Source: an uncultured Bacteroidales bacterium | GTDB lineage: Bacteria; Bacteroidota; Bacteroidia; Bacteroidales; Paludibacteraceae | Direction of reading: 5' to 3' | Assembly (NCBI GenBank): GCA_934667275.1 | Contig: CAKULK010000001.1 | Coordinates: forward strand, 186,001-250,000 | DNA length: 64,000 nt | Shown: positions 27,127 through 34,462 of the stretch, in pieces | Layout of the letters: every line of letters begins with the position of its first letter | How positions within the stretch are numbered: the first letter of the stretch is position 1 | Program-made: the position numbers and the translations under genes | The notes under the pieces: generated by a model | Databases searched by the model: none | What the model was told of the DNA's origin: nothing | What the model saw: only the letters and a program-made list of their open reading frames with translations

Positions 27127-27692
27127 TCTTGCGTGTCCTTACGCTTGGAGAAACCGTTCAGACTCTTGTCGAGGTCCTTGCGGAAGAAGATGATTATCAG
27201 CAGCACCGCCACCGTGATACACGAGTCCGCGAGGTTGAACACCGGTCGGAAGAAGATACATTCCCCCGCGCTGTTGGTGATGAGCGGGAAGTAGAGCATG
27301 TCCACTACCCGCCCGTAGAACCAACCTGCGTATCCGAAAATCTTGCCGTACGCCACGCAGTCGATGATGTTGCCGAGTGCGCCGGCAGTGACCAAAGCAA
27401 TCATCGCGATGTACGATGTGCGGGCTTGCTGCTTGTGAATCAGTACGTGCATATACCAGCCCAACAGCCCAACAGCCACGATGCGGAACAGCGTGAGCAG
27501 CAACTTGCTGAACCACTCTATGCCAAACGCCATGCCGTTGTTCTCCACGAAACATATCCAGAACCACGAAGTGATTTCGTGTGCTTCGCCGAGGTCAAAG
27601 TGCGTCTTGATATACACTTTCAGGCACTGGTCCAACGCTACAGCGAGCACCACAATGCCCGTCACCAACCACGATTGCTGTACTTTAGTCAT
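27123..27692 (-). CDS. lspA: lipoprotein signal peptidase II
   Basis: 189 residues, four membrane helices. The catalytic aspartates lie in GNIIDCVAYG and NLADSCI, with the NNGMAFGI loop between. It cleaves prolipoproteins after lipidation in the inner membrane. Compared with the ~160 of E. coli it has a longer periplasmic segment and a charged tail, both usual for Bacteroidota. It overlaps the DUF4296 gene by ATGA. Confidence 0.94.
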   Translation of the reverse strand: MTKVQQSWLVTGIVVLAVALDQCLKVYIKTHFDLGEAHEITSWFWICFVENNGMAFGIEWFSKLLLTLFRIVAVGLLGWYMHVLIHKQQARTSYIAMIALVTAGALGNIIDCVAYGKIFGYAGWFYGRVVDMLYFPLITNSAGECIFFRPVFNLADSCITVAVLLIIIFFRKDLDKSLNGFSKRKDTQE

Positions 27693-27740
27693 ACTCGATT
27701 AGGGGTTATAGAATAGGGATTAGAGAGTAGGGGCCAGGGA

Positions 27741-28988
27741 TTAGAGTCCGAAGGCTTTGCGTATCGCATCCACCTTGTCCAGTTTCTCCCACGTGAACAA
27801 CTCCACTTCGCGCGTGAACGGTTTGCCGTTGCCATCGATGAAGGTCTTGGTCACTACCTCGTTGGTACGCCCCATGTGTCCGTAGCGTGCCGTCTCCTCG
27901 TAGATGGGCTGCTTCAGTTTGAGGGTCTCGATGATGGCTTGCGGACGGAGGTCGAACAACTCGTTGATTATCTGCGCAATCTCTGCATCGCTCTTGCCCA
28001 CCTTGCCCGTGCCGTAGGTGTTCACATACAGACTGACGGGCTTTGCCACGCCGATGGCGTAACTGACCTGCACCAGCATCTCGCGTGCCACGCCCGCAGC
28101 CACCATGTTCTTGGCTATCCAGCGTGCCGCATACGCTGCCGAACGGTCCACTTTCGACGGGTCTTTGCCCGAGAAGGCTCCGCCGCCGTGTGCACCGCGT
28201 CCCCCGTAGGTGTCCACGATAATCTTGCGTCCCGTCAAGCCCGTGTCGCCTGCAGGCCCTCCAATCACGAACATACCCGTGGGATTGACTAATAGTTTGT
28301 AGTCGCCCTCCAGCAGACGGGCATAGCGTGCGTCGCGCTTGGCTACCAATGGCAACAGCACACGGCGTATGTCGTCACGTATCTGGGCTTGCGTCACGTC
28401 CTCGTCATGCTGCGTGCTGACCACGATGGTGTCGATACGCAGGGGCTCACCCTGTTCGTTGTATTCGATAGTCACTTGGCTTTTGCTGTCGGGACGCAGG
28501 TACTGCATCTCCTTGCCCTCCTTGCGGATACGCGCGAGCGCATATACCAAGGTGTGCGCGAGGTCGAGGGTGAGAGGCATATAGTTGTCCGTCTCGTTGG
28601 TGGCGTAGCCGAACATCATGCCCTGGTCACCGGCACCCTGTTCGCCTTCGTTCTCCGTGCCGCGCCCGTTCACGCCGCGTGCGATGTCGGGGCTCTGCTC
28701 ATGCAATGCCGTCAGGATACCGCAACTCTCCGCCTCGAATTTGTACTCGGACTTGGTGTAACCGATATGCTTAATCGTCTCACGGACAATGTGTTGCACA
28801 TCCACATAGCCGTTGCTCGTCACCTCGCCGGCTACCACCACTTGACCGGTGGTCACGAGTGTCTCACACGCCACGTGCGAGTTGGCGTCCTGCGCCAGAA
28901 AGTTGTCCAGAACGGCATCCGAGATTTGGTCTGCCACTTTGTCGGGGTGCCCTTCGCTGACACTCTCCGATGTAAATAGATAGTTCAT
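27741..28988 (-). CDS. metK: S-adenosylmethionine synthetase
   Basis: 415 residues from MNYLFTSESVSEGHPDKVADQ. MetK makes SAM from methionine and ATP. Signature stretches GAGDQGMMFGYA and GGRGAHGGGAFSGKDPSKVD are intact. ATG 28988 is the family-standard start; the open frame further upstream runs through the riboswitch. The leader carries a SAM-II aptamer and an intrinsic terminator, so the enzyme is under feedback from its own product. Confidence 0.97.
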   Translation of the reverse strand: MNYLFTSESVSEGHPDKVADQISDAVLDNFLAQDANSHVACETLVTTGQVVVAGEVTSNGYVDVQHIVRETIKHIGYTKSEYKFEAESCGILTALHEQSPDIARGVNGRGTENEGEQGAGDQGMMFGYATNETDNYMPLTLDLAHTLVYALARIRKEGKEMQYLRPDSKSQVTIEYNEQGEPLRIDTIVVSTQHDEDVTQAQIRDDIRRVLLPLVAKRDARYARLLEGDYKLLVNPTGMFVIGGPAGDTGLTGRKIIVDTYGGRGAHGGGAFSGKDPSKVDRSAAYAARWIAKNMVAAGVAREMLVQVSYAIGVAKPVSLYVNTYGTGKVGKSDAEIAQIINELFDLRPQAIIETLKLKQPIYEETARYGHMGRTNEVVTKTFIDGNGKPFTREVELFTWEKLDKVDAIRKAFGL

Positions 28989-29001
28989 TAGTTGTTTAGA
29001 T

Positions 29002-29040
29002 AAAAAAACAAGCCACAAGTGACTGTTTGGGACTTGCGGC
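29002..29040 (-). terminator. terminator hairpin downstream of SAM-II aptamer
   Basis: GCCGCAAGT pairs with ACTTGTGGC (one G.T), then TTG and a run of seven T, all 14 nt before the metK ATG. It fits transcription attenuation. Confidence 0.75.
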
Positions 29041-29041
29041 A

Positions 29042-29091
29042 CAAGTTTTAGCATTTTGTTACGGGGTTGCAAGCAGTCAAATCCATCCCCA
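29042..29091 (-). promoter_or_regulatory. SAM-II riboswitch of metK
   Basis: The minus-strand sequence fits the SAM-II pseudoknot. GGGG pairs with CCCC around GATTTGACTGCTTGCAA, followed by GTAACAAAATGCTAAAAC, where GCTAAA is the conserved 3' pseudoknot strand. It begins about 18 nt after the predicted transcript start. Confidence 0.85.
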
Positions 29092-29114
29092 ATACATTTT
29101 ACGAAAAATCCGTG

Positions 29115-29146
29115 CAAAGATACTACATTTTTATCAGATTTCCAAA
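29115..29146 (-). promoter_or_regulatory. promoter of metK
   Basis: On the minus strand TTTG (29143-29146), 20 nt, TATCTTTG (29115-29122). Confidence 0.7.
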
Positions 29147-29211
29147 TTTTTCGGGATAAAAAACTAAGAATTTAATGATATGATAAATATGAAAATCATA
29201 CATAGCACAAC

Positions 29212-30186
29212 CTAACTCAGTAATTTAGAGATAGTTGCCTGCTTCTCGCTTCCAACCACAATCAGTCGATACACTATTGTGGCACGTAATTGGTGCACTT
29301 TCTCAAAAGGCTTGGCTTGAGTAAATGATGACAAGGTGAAATAGCGGTACAATTGTTGCGTATAGAGGTTCGAAAATAGTTCCAGCCCATCCATATTGGA
29401 GCCGTGACCAATCTCGCTCAACGAATCCATTTGCAAACGGTCTTGCACAAGACCTTTTAGCATTTTGTATGTCTGATGATTGGTGAGGGCAAACTTATCG
29501 CTGTCGCAGATAGGCCATTTATTCAGCATACTGTCAAAATCTTCGCGATCTTCCTCTGCCACGTTCTTTAGTGAATCTTCTTCCCATACACGGAACCAAT
29601 TTGCCGGACTTTGATAAAAGAATGGCAATTTGTACAGGTCTTTGAAAAAGATGTAGTTCTGGTCTAATTGCAACTGCGCAATCGCTATAATCTCTGCCTG
29701 ATATTTCTTTATAACATCCTGCATTTCAGCGTGTTGCTGATTCTGAATGAACGGCATCAACTCTTTCGTCATTTGTGCGTTGCATTCTATCACTCTCTTT
29801 ACTTGCGTGGTGCGGGCGATGTTGCAAAGTGCTGCAAAGGCAGCATTCGTATCTTTGCTCAATACCTCTTGTATCTGCTCCAACAGGTTCATGTCGGAGC
29901 GAATCTCTACATCATATTGAATCATCACCAGCAACAGCCCTATGATGGCACGCTCTTGTGTCACCATCTCATCTTCTGCATTTTCCAGTCGCACCGATTG
30001 CACCAATAGCAGCATTCGTTCCCTGTCCCAGCCGTTTTCTATCAATGATAGCGTCAGTCCCGCCACCGCCATAGCACCTGCTACCAAATCGGGGGCGTCG
30101 CACACCAACGACAGGTAGTCCAATTTATCTTCTTCCGTCAGGGCGCGTTTGGCGCGATAATAATCGAATATCTCGCTGTCGCTCAT
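29212..30186 (-). CDS. uncharacterised helical protein linked to a glycosyltransferase gene
   Basis: 324 residues, apparently all-helical and cytoplasmic, with no signal peptide or membrane helix. I do not recognise a domain. The N-terminus (MSDSEIFDYYRAKRALTEEDKLDYL) and the middle (FWYQSP-like FFYQSPANWFRVWEED) look conserved rather than random. It overlaps the GT2 gene by ATGA, so the two are co-translated, suggesting a role in envelope glycan work or its regulation. That is only guilt by association. Confidence 0.75.
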   Translation of the reverse strand: MSDSEIFDYYRAKRALTEEDKLDYLSLVCDAPDLVAGAMAVAGLTLSLIENGWDRERMLLLVQSVRLENAEDEMVTQERAIIGLLLVMIQYDVEIRSDMNLLEQIQEVLSKDTNAAFAALCNIARTTQVKRVIECNAQMTKELMPFIQNQQHAEMQDVIKKYQAEIIAIAQLQLDQNYIFFKDLYKLPFFYQSPANWFRVWEEDSLKNVAEEDREDFDSMLNKWPICDSDKFALTNHQTYKMLKGLVQDRLQMDSLSEIGHGSNMDGLELFSNLYTQQLYRYFTLSSFTQAKPFEKVHQLRATIVYRLIVVGSEKQATISKLLS

Positions 30187-31136
30187 TTTATTTCCTCTCG
30201 TATCAAATAGTTGTTGCGCTCACTTGAGTTGCGGATAATCAGTTCGCCCAAGAAACCTGCCAAAAACAGCATACATCCCAATATCATCATCAGAATGCTC
30301 AGGTGGAAATACGGGTTCACACCCACCAGCATCGCTTGTACGCCATGGTGAATGGCATACAGTTTCATACTGCCCACCACAATGATGGCTATCAAGCCGA
30401 GAATAAACATTACGCTACCTATTAATCCGAAGAAATGCATCGGTTGTTTGCCGAATTTATTCAAAAACCATAGCGTCATCAAGTCCAAATATCCGTTCAC
30501 AAAACGGCTCACACCGAATTTGCTCACGCCGAACTCTCGTTTGCGGTGTTGTACCACTTTCTCGCCAATCTTTGTAAAACCGGCATTTTTTGCCAGATAG
30601 GGAATGTATCGGTGCATCTCCGAGAATACCTCAATGTTCTTCACCACATCCTTTTTGTAGGCTTTCAGACCGCAATTCATGTCGTGCAATTTGATTCCCG
30701 TCACGCGGCGTGCGGTGGCATTGAACAGTTTGCTGGGCAGGTTCTTTGTCAGTTTGTTGTCATAACGCTTTTGTTTCCAACCGCTTACAAGGTCAAACCC
30801 GTCTTCTGTAATCATCCTGTACAACTCTGGAATCTCATCGGGCGAGTCTTGTAAATCGGCATCCATCGTAATCACCACGTCACCTTCTGCTGCTTGAAAA
30901 CCGCAGTACAACGCAGCGGATTTGCCATAGTTGCGCCGGAAACAAATGCCGCGTACATGCTCGTCTTTCTCTCGCAACTGCTTGATTACCTGCCATGAAG
31001 AGTCGGTTGAACCATCATTCACAAACACAATCTCGTATGTAAATCCATGCTCCTGCATCACGCGTACTATCCACTCGTGAAGCACGGGCAGGCTCTCCGC
31101 TTCGTTGAATAGAGGTACTATTACTGATATATTCAT
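30183..31136 (-). CDS. family 2 glycosyltransferase with C-terminal membrane helices
   Basis: 317 residues. The GT2 catalytic domain starts with ISVIVPLFNEAESLP, has FVNDGSTDSSW, TMDADLQDSPDEIP (DxD) and the CFRRNYGKSAALYCGF segment typical of ArnC/GtrB polyprenyl-phosphate glycosyltransferases. Two helices near 235-255 and 275-300 anchor it in the inner membrane. The likely activity is transfer of a sugar from its nucleotide to undecaprenyl phosphate. It has its own promoter and is divergent from the Crp-type regulator. Confidence 0.9.
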   Translation of the reverse strand: MNISVIVPLFNEAESLPVLHEWIVRVMQEHGFTYEIVFVNDGSTDSSWQVIKQLREKDEHVRGICFRRNYGKSAALYCGFQAAEGDVVITMDADLQDSPDEIPELYRMITEDGFDLVSGWKQKRYDNKLTKNLPSKLFNATARRVTGIKLHDMNCGLKAYKKDVVKNIEVFSEMHRYIPYLAKNAGFTKIGEKVVQHRKREFGVSKFGVSRFVNGYLDLMTLWFLNKFGKQPMHFFGLIGSVMFILGLIAIIVVGSMKLYAIHHGVQAMLVGVNPYFHLSILMMILGCMLFLAGFLGELIIRNSSERNNYLIREEIK

Positions 31137-31168
31137 TATGCCGATATGTATTAACTTTTTTACCGCTG

Positions 31169-31201
31169 CAAAGTTACGAAAATTATTCGGAATATCCCAA
31201 T
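31169..31201 (-). promoter_or_regulatory. promoter of the GT2 operon
   Basis: On the minus strand TAACTTTG (31169-31176) with ATTG 21 nt upstream. It is paired with the divergent promoter at 31215. Confidence 0.5.
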
Positions 31202-31214
31202 AAACTCATTTTTT

Positions 31215-31246
31215 TTTGTGCGTATCAGGAAAAAACATTATCTTTG
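31215..31246 (+). promoter_or_regulatory. promoter of the Crp-type regulator gene
   Basis: TTTG (31215-31218), 20 nt, TATCTTTG (31239-31246). The predicted transcript has a leader of only about 14 nt. Confidence 0.7.
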
Positions 31247-31266
31247 CAGCCTAAAAATTGTACGGT

Positions 31267-31965
31267 ATGCGAAAGGGTCAAGAGGATTTTGCCAAACTGT
31301 GGGAGTTGAATCCGATTTGGGATTTGCTTACACCCGAACAAAAATCTTTCATTGATAGCAATTCTGAAATTAGAAAGTATCGCAAGAACGAGATGATTCA
31401 TCACGAGGGGGATTCTCCCACCCATATTATGATGGTCGTCTCGGGTACGGTGCGCCTGTCCAAAGAGGGGGTGGGGCAGCGTGTGCAAATTATTCGCCTG
31501 CTCAAACCGCATGACATGTTTGGCTACCGTAGTGCCATTGTGGGTGACAAGCACTCGTCTTGTGCCAGCACTTTGGAGCCTACTGTGGTCTATCGCATAC
31601 GTCGTGAGGCGTTTTTGGCGGTGGTGCAACGCAACAATCCTTTCTGTTTCGCAGTCTTGATGGATATGGCGAAGGACCTTGCTATTTCCGAGTCTCGTAC
31701 CGTTAATCTTACTCAAAAGCATATTCGCGGGCGTTTGGCAGAGACGCTTCTCACGCTCCGTCAAACCTATGGCTTCGATGAAGATGGAGCCACTATTGCC
31801 ATGTATATGGCGCGCGAGGATTTGGCTAACATGTCCAACATGACCACCTCAAACGCCATTCGCACCCTCTCACAATTTGCAGGAGAAGGGCTGATTAGCA
31901 TCGACGGACGCAAAATCAAGATATTGGACGAAGAAGAGTTAACCCGCGTATCTCGCTTAGGCTAA
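31267..31965 (+). CDS. Crp/Fnr family transcriptional regulator
   Basis: 232 residues: an N-terminal cyclic-nucleotide-binding-type beta-roll (about 20-125, with HHEGDSPTHIMMVVSGTVRL) and a C-terminal winged helix (about 160-225, EDLANMSNMTTSNAIRTLSQF as recognition helix region). There is no cysteine cluster, so it is not an FNR-type oxygen sensor. I use ATG 31267 because the upstream TTG at 31258 is nearly at the transcript start. The regulated genes are unknown; the divergent GT2 operon is a candidate. Confidence 0.9.
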   Translation: MRKGQEDFAKLWELNPIWDLLTPEQKSFIDSNSEIRKYRKNEMIHHEGDSPTHIMMVVSGTVRLSKEGVGQRVQIIRLLKPHDMFGYRSAIVGDKHSSCASTLEPTVVYRIRREAFLAVVQRNNPFCFAVLMDMAKDLAISESRTVNLTQKHIRGRLAETLLTLRQTYGFDEDGATIAMYMAREDLANMSNMTTSNAIRTLSQFAGEGLISIDGRKIKILDEEELTRVSRLG

Positions 31966-31987
31966 CTCTTCTTTTTTGCTTCAAAAT

Positions 31988-32020
31988 AAGCGGGTTTATC
32001 GCGGGTTTGTCGCGGGTCGC
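31988..32020. repeat. 11-bp tandem array, GACCCGCGATA family
   Basis: AAGCGGGTTTA, TCGCGGGTTTG, TCGCGGGTCGC in register, filling the gap between two convergent stop codons (31965 and 32031). Confidence 0.85.
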
Positions 32021-32030
32021 CCGTGGCTGA

Positions 32031-32555
32031 TTATTTCTTCACCCACGCCTGAATATCCTCGTATGAGGTGTAATTCAGCAGTTTGCCGTCCTCGATATGC
32101 AGGGCGGGGTAGGTCTTGCGTAGGGCTTTGGTGCAACCTGCAATGCCGCTTCCGCCCGAGGTGGCAAAGGGGATAATCGTCTTGCCCGTGAAATCGTACG
32201 CCTCAAGGAACGTGTTGATAATGCGCGGTGCTACATACCACCATACGGGGAACCCCACATACACCACGTTGTAACCGTCCAAATTCTCTTTGGTCTTTTT
32301 GATGGCGGGGCGTGCGCTCTCGTCATTCATCTCCACGGTGCTGCGCGATTTCTTGTTGTTCCAGTTCAGGTCTGCCGAGGTGTAAGGCTCTACAGGCGCA
32401 ATCTCCATCAGTTCCCCGTCCGAGGCGAGGGCAATCTGCTCGGCAACGGCTTTCGTCGTGCCTGTGGCAGAGAAATAGGCAACCAGCACTTTGTCGGCTG
32501 CATTCACATTTGCAATAGCCATAATTGTCAAAATCGATAAAATAAAACGTTTCAT
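32031..32555 (-). CDS. exported flavodoxin
   Basis: 174 residues: a Sec signal peptide (MKRFILSILTIMAIANVNA) followed by a flavodoxin domain with FSATGTTKAVAEQIA as FMN-phosphate loop, VGFPVWWYVAPRIIN and FATSGGSG as the flavin ring loops. Flavodoxins are normally cytoplasmic electron carriers. This export signal points to the periplasm, as in several Bacteroidota paralogues. It lies directly downstream of an AraC-type regulator gene on the same strand, 58 bp away. Confidence 0.88.
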   Translation of the reverse strand: MKRFILSILTIMAIANVNAADKVLVAYFSATGTTKAVAEQIALASDGELMEIAPVEPYTSADLNWNNKKSRSTVEMNDESARPAIKKTKENLDGYNVVYVGFPVWWYVAPRIINTFLEAYDFTGKTIIPFATSGGSGIAGCTKALRKTYPALHIEDGKLLNYTSYEDIQAWVKK

Positions 32556-32613
32556 ATTATAAACTTTTAACTTCTTAACTATTAAACTTCTCTCAACACT
32601 AAACTTTCAACTC

Positions 32614-33513
32614 TTAACCTATTTTTCTGTATTCCGTCGGCGTAATTCCCGCATGCCGTTTGAAGAACCGCACAAAGTGTTGCGGGTGCTGGAAACCGGT
32701 CTGCATAGCCACCTCTTTGATAGTGAGTTCGGGTTGCTGCAACTGCCGTTTGGCGAACTCGAACAGGCGCAGCGCGATATACTCCTGTGCACTCTTGCCC
32801 GTCTCGGCTTTCACCATATCGCCGAAATAGTTGGGCGACAGGTGTACGCGGTCGGCAAAATACTTTACCGTTGGAATACCGTTGAGTGCCGTTTTTCCCG
32901 AATTGATATATTCGTCTAGCAACTCGCTGAAGCGCGAAATCGCCGTGATGTTCATATCCTGACGGGTGATGAACTGCCGCTCGTAGAAGCGCAGGCAATA
33001 GTCTAACAGCAGTTCCAAGTTGGTGATAATCAGCCTGCGGGAGAATTTGTCAATGGGGTGCTGCAACTCAATGTCAATAATGTGCATACAGTTTTTTACG
33101 ACTACCACCTCGTCTTCCGACAAGTGCAACGCCTCGTTACTGGCATACGAGAAGAACGAGTAATCGCGTATCTTTTTTTCGAGCGACGTGCCGTGAATAA
33201 AATCGGGGTGGAAGAGCACACCAATACACTTCGGTCGTGCCACGTTGCTGGGGGCTACTTCTATCTCCTGCCCGGGTGCCATACTCACGATCGTCTCGCA
33301 GTCGTAGTCGTATTGTGTCCTGCCGTAATTGAGGATGCAACCTTTAGTCTCTTTGAGCCACAGGCTGTAAAAATCATACACATAGCGCACGCCCGTCGGC
33401 AGGTGCCTGGTGTCTTCGGTGAAATGCACAAGTGCCACTTGCGGGTGCATTGTCTTGAAGCCGCAGATGTCGTTGTATTCTTGAATCGTAGTGATATGTT
33501 GTTCTGTTTCCAT
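32614..33513 (-). CDS. AraC-family transcriptional regulator
   Basis: 299 residues from METEQHITTIQEYND. The N-terminal cupin-like sensor domain is followed by two helix-turn-helix motifs near 205-295 (VKYFADRVHLSPNYFGDMVK and IKEVAMQTGFQHPQHFVRFF). ATG 33513 follows the predicted promoter; the 20 extra residues of the longer frame include the -7 box. It may control the exported flavodoxin gene just downstream. The ligand is unknown. Confidence 0.9.
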   Translation of the reverse strand: METEQHITTIQEYNDICGFKTMHPQVALVHFTEDTRHLPTGVRYVYDFYSLWLKETKGCILNYGRTQYDYDCETIVSMAPGQEIEVAPSNVARPKCIGVLFHPDFIHGTSLEKKIRDYSFFSYASNEALHLSEDEVVVVKNCMHIIDIELQHPIDKFSRRLIITNLELLLDYCLRFYERQFITRQDMNITAISRFSELLDEYINSGKTALNGIPTVKYFADRVHLSPNYFGDMVKAETGKSAQEYIALRLFEFAKRQLQQPELTIKEVAMQTGFQHPQHFVRFFKRHAGITPTEYRKIG

Positions 33514-33537
33514 AAATATCGCATTTGATTTCCGTCG

Positions 33538-33569
33538 CAAAGGTACTACAAAAAACAAGATTTTGCAAC
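33538..33569 (-). promoter_or_regulatory. promoter of the AraC-type regulator gene
   Basis: On the minus strand TACCTTTG (33538-33545) with GTTG 20 nt upstream in place of TTTG. Confidence 0.5.
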
Positions 33570-33679
33570 ACACCTGTTTTGCAAAATGTAACTAAGGTCA
33601 TTTTTTCAGTAATTAAGGTAATGCTCGCAATTAATTTTGTCATAAAATGCACTTTTTTAATAAAAAATGCACCCATTAT

Positions 33680-33710
33680 TTTGCCATATCAAAAATAAGC
33701 AGTACTTTTG
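33680..33710 (+). promoter_or_regulatory. promoter of the TetR-type regulator / barrel operon
   Basis: TTTG (33680-33683), 19 nt, TACTTTTG (33703-33710). The leader is about 90 nt. Confidence 0.65.
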
Positions 33711-33807
33711 CGCAACGTTTGTTGCATAACAATGGTTGTATAACAAGTGCTTCCTTTTGTAACTAACAAATAAACAGCGTGTTAACTCGTAATTCTTAAT
33801 TAGAACT

Positions 33808-34425
33808 ATGCCTCGTAAAGTACAATACAGCCGTGAGATGATTATCGATTCGGCTATCGAAATGGTGCGGGAGAAAGGTTCCGAGTGTATCAATGCCCGC
33901 GACTTGGGCGACTATATGGGTTGCTCCTCCCGACCGCTCTTCACCGCTTTTCGCAACATGGATGAACTCATAGATGCCGTGCGTATGGAAGCCTCCGCGC
34001 GTTTTCTCGATAGTGTGCGTGCTGCCCGCGATGCGAAAAGTGCCGGTCCCGCAGCCAAACGCATGGGAATGTGCATTGTTCGTTATGCACAGACGGAACC
34101 CAATCTGTACAAATTCATTCACTGGACGGGAAGAAAAATGTTCGATGTGGAAGAACTGTCCCGTATCATGGCTACGCAATATCAGACGGATTATCAGTTG
34201 TCTGACGAAGATGCCAAATCGTTTTTCGACCACATGATGATATTCAACATGGGTCTCTGTTCGCTCATTACCAACGGTATGCGCCAATTTGCGCAGGGGG
34301 AGGTGGAGCGGATATTGCTGGAGCAATTCTCCGCCACACTCGCTTACTATAAGTCGGGCAAACGCAATATAGAGGAGAAAATTCAGACTCCCCCAAGCCC
34401 CCTCAGAGAGGGGGATGTGCAGTAA
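33808..34425 (+). CDS. TetR/AcrR-family transcriptional regulator
   Basis: 205 residues with the TetR DNA-binding domain at the N-terminus (SREMIIDSAIEMVREKGSE, then INARDLGDYMGCSSRPLF). The ligand-binding part is short and all-helical. The last dozen residues (QTPPSPLREGDVQ) are encoded by a GC-rich dispersed repeat (34385-34420) that also occurs near 41.8 kb, so the native C-terminus was probably extended by repeat insertion. It lies 37 bp before an outer-membrane barrel gene on the same strand, which it may regulate. Confidence 0.88.
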   Translation: MPRKVQYSREMIIDSAIEMVREKGSECINARDLGDYMGCSSRPLFTAFRNMDELIDAVRMEASARFLDSVRAARDAKSAGPAAKRMGMCIVRYAQTEPNLYKFIHWTGRKMFDVEELSRIMATQYQTDYQLSDEDAKSFFDHMMIFNMGLCSLITNGMRQFAQGEVERILLEQFSATLAYYKSGKRNIEEKIQTPPSPLREGDVQ

Positions 34426-34462
34426 CGAACAATAAATTACATTCCTTATTATATTTAGTTAG

